Origin: CAKSHC01 sp045631845
GTDB taxonomy: Bacteria; Bacillota; Clostridia; Oscillospirales; UMGS1783
Length of the DNA: 13,599 nucleotides
Direction: 5' to 3'
Assembly: GCA_045631845.1 (NCBI GenBank)
Contig: JAZQVM010000004.1
Location: 1 to 13,599 of the forward strand
Each line of letters begins with the position of its first letter. The stretch's first letter is position 1. The notes beneath the pieces are model-generated. The model had not been told where the DNA came from. It searched no databases and saw only the letters and a program-made list of their open reading frames with translations. The position numbers and the translations under genes are program-made. Below, piece by piece: positions 7,186 to 13,377 of the stretch.

Positions 7186-7740
7186 ATGAAAATACTTCTC
7201 GCCTCCGGCTCCCCGCGCCGCAAAGAACTTCTTACCAATATATGTCCCGAATTTTCGGTGCTCGTTCCTACCGTGGACGAAGCGGCCATTGCCGCACCCT
7301 ACAAAGGCAATCCCCGCCGCACCGTCATGGCCCTTTCCCGTGCCAAGGCACAGGCCGCACGGCAAATGGAAACGGCCGATGCCGTGATCGGGGCAGACAC
7401 AGTGGTAGCACTGGGTCGCACCATTTTAGGTAAACCCGACAGCACCGAGCAAGGCTATGCCATGCTCCGCTCTCTTTCGGGACGCACTCACAAGGTCTGG
7501 ACGGGGGTAAGTGTCAGTTTTGCTGACCGTACCGTCACATACGCCGTCTGTACCCGCATCCGTTTTTATCGCCTCACCGATGAACAGATACAAGCCTATG
7601 TCGAGTCGGGCGAAGGCATGGATAAGGCAGGAGGGTATGGAATTCAGGGCAAGGCCGGTGCTTTTGTCAAGCATATCCGTAAAGACTATTTCAATGTGGT
7701 CGGCCTGCCGCTAAAGCGATTGGCCCGACTGCTCGGTTGA
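7186..7740 (+). CDS. maf: Maf family nucleotide pyrophosphatase (YhdE-like)
   Basis: A 184-residue Maf protein, a house-cleaning enzyme that hydrolyses non-canonical or excess nucleoside triphosphates (YhdE subgroup: dTTP, UTP and modified pyrimidines) to monophosphates. Motifs: LLASGSPRRKELL (4-16), SRAKA (51-55), GADTVV with the catalytic aspartate D71, GKPDSTEQGYAML.LSGRTHKVWTGV (82-108), and GGYGIQGKAGAFV (149-161). Length is normal. The ATG lies one base after the dut stop with only a weak ribosome site, implying coupling. The pairing with dut makes sense because both sanitise the nucleotide pool. An in-frame ATG at 7138 inside dut is rejected. Confidence 0.94.
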   Translation: MKILLASGSPRRKELLTNICPEFSVLVPTVDEAAIAAPYKGNPRRTVMALSRAKAQAARQMETADAVIGADTVVALGRTILGKPDSTEQGYAMLRSLSGRTHKVWTGVSVSFADRTVTYAVCTRIRFYRLTDEQIQAYVESGEGMDKAGGYGIQGKAGAFVKHIRKDYFNVVGLPLKRLARLLG

Positions 7741-7765
7741 CTTTTGCTTGTGTTTTTGCTATACT
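7737..7765 (+). promoter_or_regulatory. Sigma-A promoter of the minD-mgsA unit
   Basis: TTGACT (7737-7742), 17-bp spacer, TATACT (7760-7765). The -35 overlaps the TGA stop of maf (7738-7740). It predicts a start near 7772 and an about 20-nt leader to the ATG at 7791, marking a new transcript rather than simple continuation of zapA-dut-maf. Confidence 0.78.
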
Positions 7766-7790
7766 GTATATCGATTTGTTTGGAGAACCC

Positions 7791-8495
7791 ATGGGACAGG
7801 TAATTACCGTTGCTTCCGGCAAAGGAGGCGTTGGAAAAAGTACGATCACAGCCGGCCTTTGCGCCTCGCTCGCCTATCAGGGCAAGCGGGTACTGGCCAT
7901 CGATGCCGATGCCGGTCTTCGAGGCTTGGATCTCATTTTAGGACTGGAAGACGAGGCCGTATACGATTTGGCCGATGTGCTATCCGGCCGCAAACGGCTA
8001 AGCGACGCCATGATCCGTCATGAACAACTGGGCGCCCTGTTCTTTTTGGCCGCTCCTCTCACACCCGATGCCCCCAGTTTAACCGAACAGGCACTACGAT
8101 CCCTCATTGCCCATACCGGCAATGCCTTTGATTATATTATCATTGACAGTCCCTCGGGTCTGCACCCGTGGGCTCGGCATACCGCCGCCGTTTGTGACCG
8201 ATTGCTCATGGTCACAACGCCTGATCCCGCTTCGGTACGGGCTACGGCACACGCGTCACAGGTGCTTGGCGGAAATCAAAAACTGATTATCAATCGCATT
8301 GACTCCAAAGCCGTCCGTGACGGCGTCTTGCCGAATATAGATACCATTATCGATACCGTAGCCATCCCGCTCATCGGCCTGATCCCCGAGGATCGTGGGG
8401 CCGTTTGGGGCAAAGGGGAAGCGGCCGGTATTGCCATGCAGAATATTGCTCTGCGATTGGACGGAAAACATAAACCCTTATATCGTTTCTGGTAG
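7791..8495 (+). CDS. minD: MinD-like P-loop ATPase, truncated C-terminus
   Basis: A 234-residue ParA/MinD-family ATPase. It has the deviant Walker A KGGVGKST (11-18), the second-block DADAGLRGLDLILGLE (38-53; usually DxDxGLRNLD in MinD), Walker B-like YIIIDSPSGL (115-124), VTTPDPASVR (141-150) and LIINRID (165-171) with IPLIGLIPED (192-201), order and wording typical of MinD. MinD works with MinC (and MinE or DivIVA/MinJ) to keep the Z ring at mid-cell. This copy ends at GKHKPLYRFW, so the usual amphipathic membrane-targeting helix (about 20-30 more residues) is absent or replaced by an aromatic/basic end. No minC or minE is nearby. The mgsA-like neighbour recalls the clostridial min-rodA-mgsA order. 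Start 7791 has TGGAGAA upstream; an in-frame ATG at 7737 lacks one. Confidence 0.82.
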   Translation: MGQVITVASGKGGVGKSTITAGLCASLAYQGKRVLAIDADAGLRGLDLILGLEDEAVYDLADVLSGRKRLSDAMIRHEQLGALFFLAAPLTPDAPSLTEQALRSLIAHTGNAFDYIIIDSPSGLHPWARHTAAVCDRLLMVTTPDPASVRATAHASQVLGGNQKLIINRIDSKAVRDGVLPNIDTIIDTVAIPLIGLIPEDRGAVWGKGEAAGIAMQNIALRLDGKHKPLYRFW

Positions 8496-8502
8496 GTGAA
8501 CC

Positions 8503-8877
8503 ATGAGAATTGCGCTGATCGCTCAAGATAAAAAGAAGGAACAGATGGTGCGGTTTTGTCTGACCTATGCCAGCACCCTGTCCCAACATAAACTGTTTGC
8601 GACCGGCACCACCGGCAAAATGGTGCAGGAGTATACCGGCCTTCGCGTCCATCGGTATCTGACCGGACGCCAAGGCGGTGAACAGCAGATTTCCGCCCGT
8701 ATTTCGTACGATGAACTGGATATGCTCATCCTGTTTCGGGATACCGATGTAGCCCTGATCCCTACCGGTTATGACGAGATGCTCCGTCTTTGCGATGCTC
8801 ATGATATCCCCTATGCCACAAACCCCAAGTCGGCACAAGCACTTATGTTTGCCTTGGAAAACGGCATATTCGAATAA
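8503..8877 (+). CDS. Methylglyoxal synthase-like protein with altered active site
   Basis: A 124-residue protein of the MgsA fold. Family landmarks: IALIAQDKKK (3-12), the phosphate loop ATGTTGK (33-39), TGL (45-47), GGEQQI (58-63), RD (79-80), RLCD (95-98) and IPYATN (102-107). True MgsA turns dihydroxyacetone phosphate into methylglyoxal. Compared with E. coli and B. subtilis MgsA from memory, several active-site residues differ: His at position 8 is Gln, the catalytic Asp in GGDQQ is Glu (E60), and the PHxPD segment with His and Asp is replaced by IPTGYD. The C-terminus is about 13 residues short. Fold assignment is firm; activity is doubtful, so no gene symbol is given. It follows minD by 7 bp and is probably in the same transcript. 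Confidence 0.8.
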   Translation: MRIALIAQDKKKEQMVRFCLTYASTLSQHKLFATGTTGKMVQEYTGLRVHRYLTGRQGGEQQISARISYDELDMLILFRDTDVALIPTGYDEMLRLCDAHDIPYATNPKSAQALMFALENGIFE

Positions 8878-8890
8878 TTATATACTCCCC

Positions 8891-9116
8891 GTCCGCCGCC
8901 CGTACGGGTCGTACGCAAATGCCATCCTCAGAGAGAGGTGCCTCGGCTGAAAGCACCTTGTTGACAGTTTCGTATGTGACAGCGGATTGAAGCAGGGGCG
9001 CCCCAGCCGTGGCGTGATACGGCACAAGAGGAGGGCAAACGCCCTCGAAGAAGGGTGGCACCACGAAGTAACTTCGTCCCTTCGCAGTTAGGCGAAGGCA
9101 CGAGGTTTATTTTTTT
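8891..9116 (+). promoter_or_regulatory. T-box riboswitch of hisS-aspS
   Basis: A complete T-box leader that senses uncharged tRNA. The distal Stem I module is visible: AG bulge AGAGAG (8930-8935), stem GGTGC/GCACC (8937-8941/8953-8957) and terminal-loop motif GCTGAAA. A helix below it pairs CGTACG-AAA (8910-8919 with one bulged C) with TTTCGTATG (8968-8976). The likely specifier is GAC (Asp) at 8978-8980 followed by A. Stem III is GAGGGC/GCCCTC (9031-9046). The T-box core AGGGTGGCACCACG is at 9052-9065; the antiterminator pairs 9051-9055 and 9063-9068 with 9072-9082, leaving the TGGCACC bulge. A weak TTGGAA/TATACT-like promoter lies at 8854-8886, in the mgsA end, with poor spacing, so the promoter is uncertain. 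Confidence 0.93.
9071..9116 (+). terminator. T-box attenuator terminator before hisS
   Basis: ACTTCGTCCCTTCGC (9071-9085) pairs with GCGAAGGCACGAGGT (9092-9106) around AGTTAG with a single C:C mismatch, followed by TTATTTTTTT. It shares 9072-9082 with the antiterminator, so the two folds exclude each other: charged tRNA gives termination, uncharged tRNA gives read-through. Confidence 0.92.
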
Positions 9117-9135
9117 ATATAGAAAGGAAATCATT

Positions 9136-10386
9136 ATGGCTAACATTACCGCACCCCGTGGCACACAGGACGTGCTGGCTCAAGATGTGTATAAGTGGCA
9201 AACGCTGGAGGAAAAACTAAGAACACTCGCCTCCCGCTTCGGCTTCTTCGAAACCCGCTTTCCCACCTTTGAACATACCGAACTGTTCTCCCGCGGCGTA
9301 GGTGAAACCACCGACGTCGTCCAGAAAGAAATGTATACCTTTGAGGATAAAGGCGGCCGCAGCATCACGCTGCGCCCCGAAGGCACCGCCTCGGTCGTGC
9401 GCAGCGTGCTCGAGCATGGGCTCTACGGCGGCGCTCTGCCCCTCAAACTCTTCTACATCATCCCCTGCTTCCGCTATGAAAAGCCGCAGGCGGGTAGACT
9501 TCGTGAGTTTCACCAGTTCGGTGTCGAACTCTTCGGCGCCTACGGCCCGCAGGCCGATATTGAGGTCATTGCGCTGGGCAACGCCATCTTCAAGATGCTC
9601 GGCATCCAAAACATCTCGCTGGCCATCAACTCCATCGGCTGCAAGCATTGCCGTGCTACCTATCGTAAAGCCTTGATGGAATATTACAGCCAGTATAAGG
9701 ATCAGTTGTGCGGCACCTGCCTTGGCCGTCTGGAAAAGAACCCCATGCGCCTGCTCGATTGCAAGAGCCCCGTTTGCTCCTCGTTTAAGGCCGATGCGCC
9801 CAGCATTCTCGACTATCTGTGCGACGAGTGCAAGGATCATTTCGAGCAGGTCAAAACCGGACTGGACACCTTGGGCATCGACTATACCGTCGATTCGGGC
9901 ATTGTCCGTGGATTGGATTATTATAATCGCACCGTATTTGAATTTTTGTCGGGCGAGATCGGCGCACAGAGTGCCGTACTGGCCGGCGGCCGTTATGACA
10001 GCTTGGCCGAAGACCTCGGCGGTGCTCCCTTGGCCGGCCTTGGCTTTGCCATGGGTCTGGAGCGGTTGCTGCTACTCATGGAAAATACCGGCAACGCCTT
10101 CCCCGCCCCCGCAGGCCCCGATCTGTATATTGCCGCGCTGGGCGATGCCGCTAAGAACTTTGCCGCAAAGACGGCGAACGATTTGCGCGGTGTTGGCAAA
10201 ACGGTGCTGACCGATCTGTGCGAGCGTTCCCTCAAGGCCCAGATGAAATATGCGGGCAAGATGGGTTGTAAAAAGGTATTGATCGTTGGCGATGACGAAT
10301 TGGCCAGCGGGCAGATGACCCTTAAGAATATGGAAAACGGGGAGCAGACCACCGTCACCCCCGATACATTGGAAAAGGAGATATAA
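9136..10386 (+). CDS. hisS: Histidyl-tRNA synthetase
   Basis: Class II synthetase that charges tRNA-His; 416 residues, normal length. Visible: APRGTQDV start (6-13), motif 1 region with TLRPEGTASVVR (78-89), motif 2 FYIIPCFRYEKPQAGRLREFHQFG (about 106-129), the HisRS signature RGLDYYNRTVFEF (258-270), motif 3 GLGFAMGLERLLLL (301-314), and a C-terminal anticodon domain (about 325-416; PDLYIAALG, KAQMKYAGKMGCKKVLIVG). The insertion between motif 2 and motif 3 holds eight cysteines in CxxC-like pairs (C169/C172, C192/C195, C209/C214, C229/C232), a pattern I recall from clostridial HisRS and which may bind metal. Start 9136 has AGAAAGGAAA upstream. Expression is governed by the T-box; aspS follows by 2 nt. 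Confidence 0.97.
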   Translation: MANITAPRGTQDVLAQDVYKWQTLEEKLRTLASRFGFFETRFPTFEHTELFSRGVGETTDVVQKEMYTFEDKGGRSITLRPEGTASVVRSVLEHGLYGGALPLKLFYIIPCFRYEKPQAGRLREFHQFGVELFGAYGPQADIEVIALGNAIFKMLGIQNISLAINSIGCKHCRATYRKALMEYYSQYKDQLCGTCLGRLEKNPMRLLDCKSPVCSSFKADAPSILDYLCDECKDHFEQVKTGLDTLGIDYTVDSGIVRGLDYYNRTVFEFLSGEIGAQSAVLAGGRYDSLAEDLGGAPLAGLGFAMGLERLLLLMENTGNAFPAPAGPDLYIAALGDAAKNFAAKTANDLRGVGKTVLTDLCERSLKAQMKYAGKMGCKKVLIVGDDELASGQMTLKNMENGEQTTVTPDTLEKEI

Positions 10387-10388
10387 TC

Positions 10389-12173
10389 ATGGCTGATTCT
10401 TTTGTTGGAGTAAAGAGAACCGATTATTGCGGCACCCTGCGCCGTACCGATGCCGGCCGAGAGGTTACTCTCTGCGGCTGGGTCAGCACCGTGCGTAAAC
10501 TGGGCGCTCTGACCTTTATTAAATTGCGTGACCGTTCGGGCGAAATTCAGCTTAGTTTTGATGAGTCCAAAAATAAGGAACTGCACGATCAGGCCTCCGT
10601 TTTGCGTGGCGAATACGTCGTGGCCGTTACCGGTAAGGTGGCTGTCCGTGAAGCCATCAACCCCGATATGCCCACGGGTGAGGTGGAAGTTTGGGTGGAA
10701 AACATTAAACTGCTCAGCGAGGCCGAAACGCCCCCGTTTGAGATTGTGGAAGATTGCAATACCAACGAAACTACCCGTTTAAAGTATCGCTATCTCGACC
10801 TACGCCGTCCCGATCTCCAGCGCAACATCATGCTGCGCCACCGTGTCGGCAAGATCGCCCGTGATTTCTATGACAGCGAGGGCTTCTTGGAGATTGAAAC
10901 CCCCATGCTCATCCGCTCCACCCCCGAGGGTGCTCGCGACTATATCGTGCCCTCCCGTGTCCGTCCCGGCAGTTTCTATGCCCTGCCCCAGTCGCCCCAG
11001 CTGTATAAGCAGTTGCTGATGCTGGCGGGGTATGACCGCTATGTGCAGATTGCCCGTTGCTTCCGTGACGAGGATCTGCGTGCCGACCGTCAGCCCGAAT
11101 TTACCCAGATCGACTTGGAAATGTCCTTTGTCAATGAGGACGATGTCATGGGCGTCAACGAGCGCTTCATCCAAAAAGTGTTCAAGGAAGCCATCGGCGT
11201 GGACGTGACCCTGCCTTTGCGCCGCATGACCTGGCGCGAGGCGATGGACCGCTTCGGTTCGGACAAGCCCGACCTGCGCTTTGGCTTTGAACTCAAAGAC
11301 CTCTCCGATATTGCCAAGACCTGCGGATTTAAGGTCTTTGCCGGTGCAGTGGAAGCGGGCGGCAGTGTGCGCGCCATCAACATTAACGGTTATGCCGACA
11401 AATTTCCCCGCCGTGAGATCGATAGTTTAACCGAGTTTGCCAAAACCTATCGAGCCAAGGGCGTGGCCTTCTATAAGAGCATGAACGGCGAGGTGTCTTC
11501 TTCCTTTGCCAAGTTCATGACCGAGGACGAGATGAACGCCATTAAGGCGGCCGTCGATTTCAAGGACGGCGACCTGTTGTTGGTGGTGGCCGATGCCGAC
11601 GAGCGTGTCGTCTTCGATTCTCTCGGCGCCCTGCGTTGCGAGATTGCCGACCGCTTGGGGCTGACCAACAAGGATCAGTATGAATTTTTGTGGGTAACCG
11701 AGTTCCCGCAGTTTGAATATGACGATGAATCGGGTCGCTACAAGGCCATGCACCATCCCTTTACCGCTCCCATGGACGAGGATATTCAGTATCTCGAGTC
11801 CGATCCGGGCAAGGTGCGTGCCAAGGCCTACGATATCGTGCTCAACGGCGTGGAACTGGGCGGCGGCTCGTTGCGTATCTACGACCGTGATCTGCAAAAC
11901 CGTATGTTCAAGGCTCTCGGCTTTACCGAGGAAGCGGCGCAGGAGCAGTTCGGCTTCCTGCTTGATGCCTTCAAGTACGGCGTACCGCCCCATGGCGGCA
12001 TGGCGTATGGATTTGACCGCCTGCTCATGCTCATGACGGGCGCCGACTCCATCCGTGACGTCATGGCCTTCCCCAAGGTACAGAACGCTTCGGAACTCAT
12101 GACCGATTGCCCCTCCCCCGTCAATCCCAAGCAACTTGAGGAACTCCGCCTCGATCTCAACATCGAAGAATAA
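10389..12173 (+). CDS. aspS: Aspartyl-tRNA synthetase, bacterial type
   Basis: Class II synthetase that charges tRNA-Asp; 594 residues, the usual bacterial length with the extra GAD domain. Domains: N-terminal OB fold that binds the anticodon (about 1-110; VTLCGWVSTVRKLGALTFIKLRDRSG), catalytic core starting TTRLKYRYLDLRRP, motif 2 with FRDEDLRADRQPEFTQIDLEMSF (about 225-247), GAD domain (about 310-420), then HHPFTAP, LNGVELGGGSLRI and motif 3 GGMAYGFDRLLMLM (about 535-548) with SIRDVMAFPK. Ribosome site AAGGAG (10376-10381) lies inside the end of hisS. hisS-aspS is a common Firmicutes pair under one T-box. Whether it also charges tRNA-Asn cannot be told from the window, since gatCAB is not seen. 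Confidence 0.97.
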   Translation: MADSFVGVKRTDYCGTLRRTDAGREVTLCGWVSTVRKLGALTFIKLRDRSGEIQLSFDESKNKELHDQASVLRGEYVVAVTGKVAVREAINPDMPTGEVEVWVENIKLLSEAETPPFEIVEDCNTNETTRLKYRYLDLRRPDLQRNIMLRHRVGKIARDFYDSEGFLEIETPMLIRSTPEGARDYIVPSRVRPGSFYALPQSPQLYKQLLMLAGYDRYVQIARCFRDEDLRADRQPEFTQIDLEMSFVNEDDVMGVNERFIQKVFKEAIGVDVTLPLRRMTWREAMDRFGSDKPDLRFGFELKDLSDIAKTCGFKVFAGAVEAGGSVRAININGYADKFPRREIDSLTEFAKTYRAKGVAFYKSMNGEVSSSFAKFMTEDEMNAIKAAVDFKDGDLLLVVADADERVVFDSLGALRCEIADRLGLTNKDQYEFLWVTEFPQFEYDDESGRYKAMHHPFTAPMDEDIQYLESDPGKVRAKAYDIVLNGVELGGGSLRIYDRDLQNRMFKALGFTEEAAQEQFGFLLDAFKYGVPPHGGMAYGFDRLLMLMTGADSIRDVMAFPKVQNASELMTDCPSPVNPKQLEELRLDLNIEE

Positions 12174-12176
12174 ATC

Positions 12177-12204
12177 AAAAGCCGTCGGAATCTCCGACGG
12201 CTTT
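12177..12204. terminator. Bidirectional terminator between aspS and the XRE gene
   Basis: GCCGTCGGA (12181-12189) and TCCGACGGC (12193-12201) form a perfect 9-bp stem with a 3-nt loop, flanked by AAAA and TTT, so it can end both aspS and the convergent XRE gene, whose stop codon (12203-12205) overlaps the tail. Confidence 0.85.
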
Positions 12205-12445
12205 ACTCTTGCTCAAATAATTCGTTGATCGAAACGCCCAGCGCCTGCGCCAGCGCATACAGTTCCATATCGGTCACGGTGCGGGAACGATCCTCAATGC
12301 GGGAAATCGACCCTCGGCACACATACACGCCCTGCAATTCCAGCTTAATGGATAACGTTTGCTGGCTCATTTTCCGCTCTTTCCGCAAGCGCTTCACATT
12401 AGCCCCGATCAAATTACAGGCATCCCCATCTATGATTCTTCCCAT
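12203..12445 (-). CDS. XRE-family helix-turn-helix regulator
   Basis: An 80-residue single-domain DNA-binding protein. Residues 16-75 carry the Cro/cI-type five-helix fold: NVKRLRKERKMSQQTLSIKLEL (helices 1-2), the likely recognition helix around CRGSISRIEDRSRTV (43-57), and MELYALAQALGVSINELF (60-77), the usual closing helices. No effector, membrane or protease domain is present. The ribosome site AAGGAGGTG is nearly perfect. It is divergent from the membrane zinc-ribbon gene at 12540; the 94-bp spacer holds four TGTCCT/AGGACA half-sites, so it probably represses its neighbour and perhaps itself. Related short XRE proteins are widespread in Clostridia; the target in any of them is not known to me. 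Confidence 0.88.
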   Translation of the reverse strand: MGRIIDGDACNLIGANVKRLRKERKMSQQTLSIKLELQGVYVCRGSISRIEDRSRTVTDMELYALAQALGVSINELFEQE

Positions 12446-12463
12446 CTCGCACCTCCTTTTGTC

Positions 12464-12492
12464 TTGACATAGGACACTTCTTATGTTATCAT
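12464..12492 (+). promoter_or_regulatory. Sigma-A promoter of the membrane zinc-ribbon gene
   Basis: TTGACA (12464-12469), 17-bp spacer, TATCAT (12487-12492): eleven of twelve consensus bases. A second perfect TATAAT at 12513-12518 lies in the centre of the palindrome, with TTGTCC 15 bp upstream; it could be a second start with poor spacing. I could not pick a convincing minus-strand promoter for the XRE gene in the same spacer. Confidence 0.78.
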
Positions 12493-12524
12493 TGTCCTGT
12501 AAAATTATGTCCTATAATAGGACA
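12471..12524. promoter_or_regulatory. Putative operator array, TGTCCT/AGGACA half-sites
   Basis: Four six-base half-sites occur in 54 bp: AGGACA 12471-12476, TGTCCT 12493-12498, TGTCCT 12508-12513 and AGGACA 12519-12524. The last two make a 17-bp palindrome TGTCCTA-TAA-TAGGACA. The first lies directly after the -35 and the second directly after the -10 of the plus-strand promoter. Half-site starts are 22, 15 and 11 bp apart. Placement suggests repression by the adjacent XRE protein; binding is inferred. Confidence 0.65.
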
Positions 12525-12539
12525 AAGAGGAGGTAAATT

Positions 12540-13106
12540 ATGTTAAAGCCAGAGATGGACCAATATTTTAATATGGATGCACGAGCAAAGGTATTAATAA
12601 ACTGGGGATATGGCATACAGATAGCAGGATTTATCCTAGGTTCTATAGAATTAATTACCGGAATGTCGATTTCTTCCAATATGTATGGAAAAGGGCGTGG
12701 AATACCTTTTTTAATTGCACTTCTTGTTGCTATGATCACCGTAGGAAGTTGTGTGCTTGCCCGTCACGTTTTGGTGGCTTATGCGACCATTACACAAAAC
12801 ACATTGAATTGTGTTGATATTTTAAGGTCATATAATCATCCTGAAAATTCTAATACAGTCGCACGGCAAAAGAAACAACAACCTTCCGTGCAGGAAGCAA
12901 CTCATGAAGAACCGGCAATTACCGGTACAGAATTAAAAATCACAGATAATATTGACACGATTAGGCAACAAGAATATCATTCGGATGTGTATTTCCCCGA
13001 AAGCAGATGGTTGTGTCCGTCATGTGGTAATGAAAATGAGCCGTTTTGTAATGTATGCTCAAAATGTGGATCAATTATTAAAGAAGCACCCCCATCAAAC
13101 TCTTGA
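12540..13106 (+). CDS. Two-TM membrane protein with C-terminal zinc ribbon
   Basis: I do not recognise this 188-residue protein as a named family. Two hydrophobic segments (about 20-41 and 56-82) are separated by a short polar loop (SISSNMYGKGRG). A polar, low-complexity linker follows (about 95-155, rich in Q, E, T), then a zinc-ribbon-like end: C159-x2-C162, C170-x2-C173 and C173-x2-C176 in CPSCGNENEPFCNVCSKCG. Both the short N-terminus and the ribbon are probably cytoplasmic. The start has an ideal AGAGGAGGT site (12525-12533). Base composition is visibly more AT-rich than the synthetase genes on each side, suggesting acquired or fast-evolving DNA. Divergent from, and probably controlled by, the XRE gene. 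No terminator follows; the thrS promoter starts in its stop codon. Confidence 0.8.
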   Translation: MLKPEMDQYFNMDARAKVLINWGYGIQIAGFILGSIELITGMSISSNMYGKGRGIPFLIALLVAMITVGSCVLARHVLVAYATITQNTLNCVDILRSYNHPENSNTVARQKKQQPSVQEATHEEPAITGTELKITDNIDTIRQQEYHSDVYFPESRWLCPSCGNENEPFCNVCSKCGSIIKEAPPSNS

Positions 13107-13131
13107 CATTTGCCGCAAAAGGGTATAAAAT
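13103..13131 (+). promoter_or_regulatory. Sigma-A promoter of the thrS T-box transcript
   Basis: TTGACA (13103-13108), 17-bp spacer, TAAAAT (13126-13131). The -35 contains the TGA stop (13104-13106) of the upstream gene. The predicted start near 13138 is just where T-box Stem I begins. Confidence 0.8.
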
Positions 13132-13140
13132 TAACCCAAA

Positions 13141-13351
13141 GCGTTGAGAAGAGAAGCCGCAAGGGCGCACATTTCAGAGAGGGCGGGTAAGGTGCAAGCC
13201 GCCTATGTGTGATTTTGCAACGGATACCGCTCTTCGAGTCCGTGTCAAATGCACGGCGGGTGTGCCCGTTATAGCGAGAATGAGTAAATGATTCGGGTGG
13301 AACCGTGAGCATAGCCTTACCCCGTCGAAAGATGGGATAAGGCTATTTTTT
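13141..13351 (+). promoter_or_regulatory. T-box riboswitch of thrS
   Basis: Stem I base pairs GAAGAG (about 13148-13153) with CTCTTC (13230-13235); an upper helix pairs GCGCACAT (13165-13172) with ATGTGTG. The distal module has AG bulge CAGAGAG (13175-13181), stem GGCGG/CCGCC and loop motif GGTGCAAG. The specifier is ACC (Thr) at 13226-13228 followed by G, matching the downstream gene. The T-box core is CGGGTGGAACCGTG (13294-13307). The antiterminator pairs CGGG and GTGAG with CTTAC-CCCG (13316-13324), leaving the TGGAACC bulge that contacts the tRNA acceptor end. Confidence 0.95.
13311..13351 (+). terminator. T-box attenuator terminator before thrS
   Basis: ATAGCCTTA-C-CCCGTC (13311-13326) pairs with GATGGG-A-TAAGGCTAT (13331-13346) around a GAAA tetraloop with one C:A mismatch, followed by a run of six T. 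Positions 13316-13324 are shared with the antiterminator. Confidence 0.93.
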
Positions 13352-13377
13352 ATTCCCCCGCAAGAAGGAGAAAAAAT

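Noticed and set aside
8953..8957. CAC triplet in the hisS leader as the His specifier
   Set aside because: It lies in the paired 3' arm of the distal Stem I helix directly next to the terminal loop, not where a specifier loop can be.
8995..9004. Palindrome GGGGCGCCCC as a protein-binding site
   Set aside because: It falls within the T-box leader between Stem I and Stem III and is more simply part of the leader RNA fold.
9217..9840. A 207-codon open frame on the minus strand inside hisS
   Set aside because: Antisense to conserved HisRS motifs 1 and 2 and lacking any start signal.
11427..12134. A 235-codon open frame on the minus strand inside aspS
   Set aside because: Antisense to the catalytic core of an unmistakable AspRS, no ribosome site, low-complexity His/Gly-rich translation typical of shadows.
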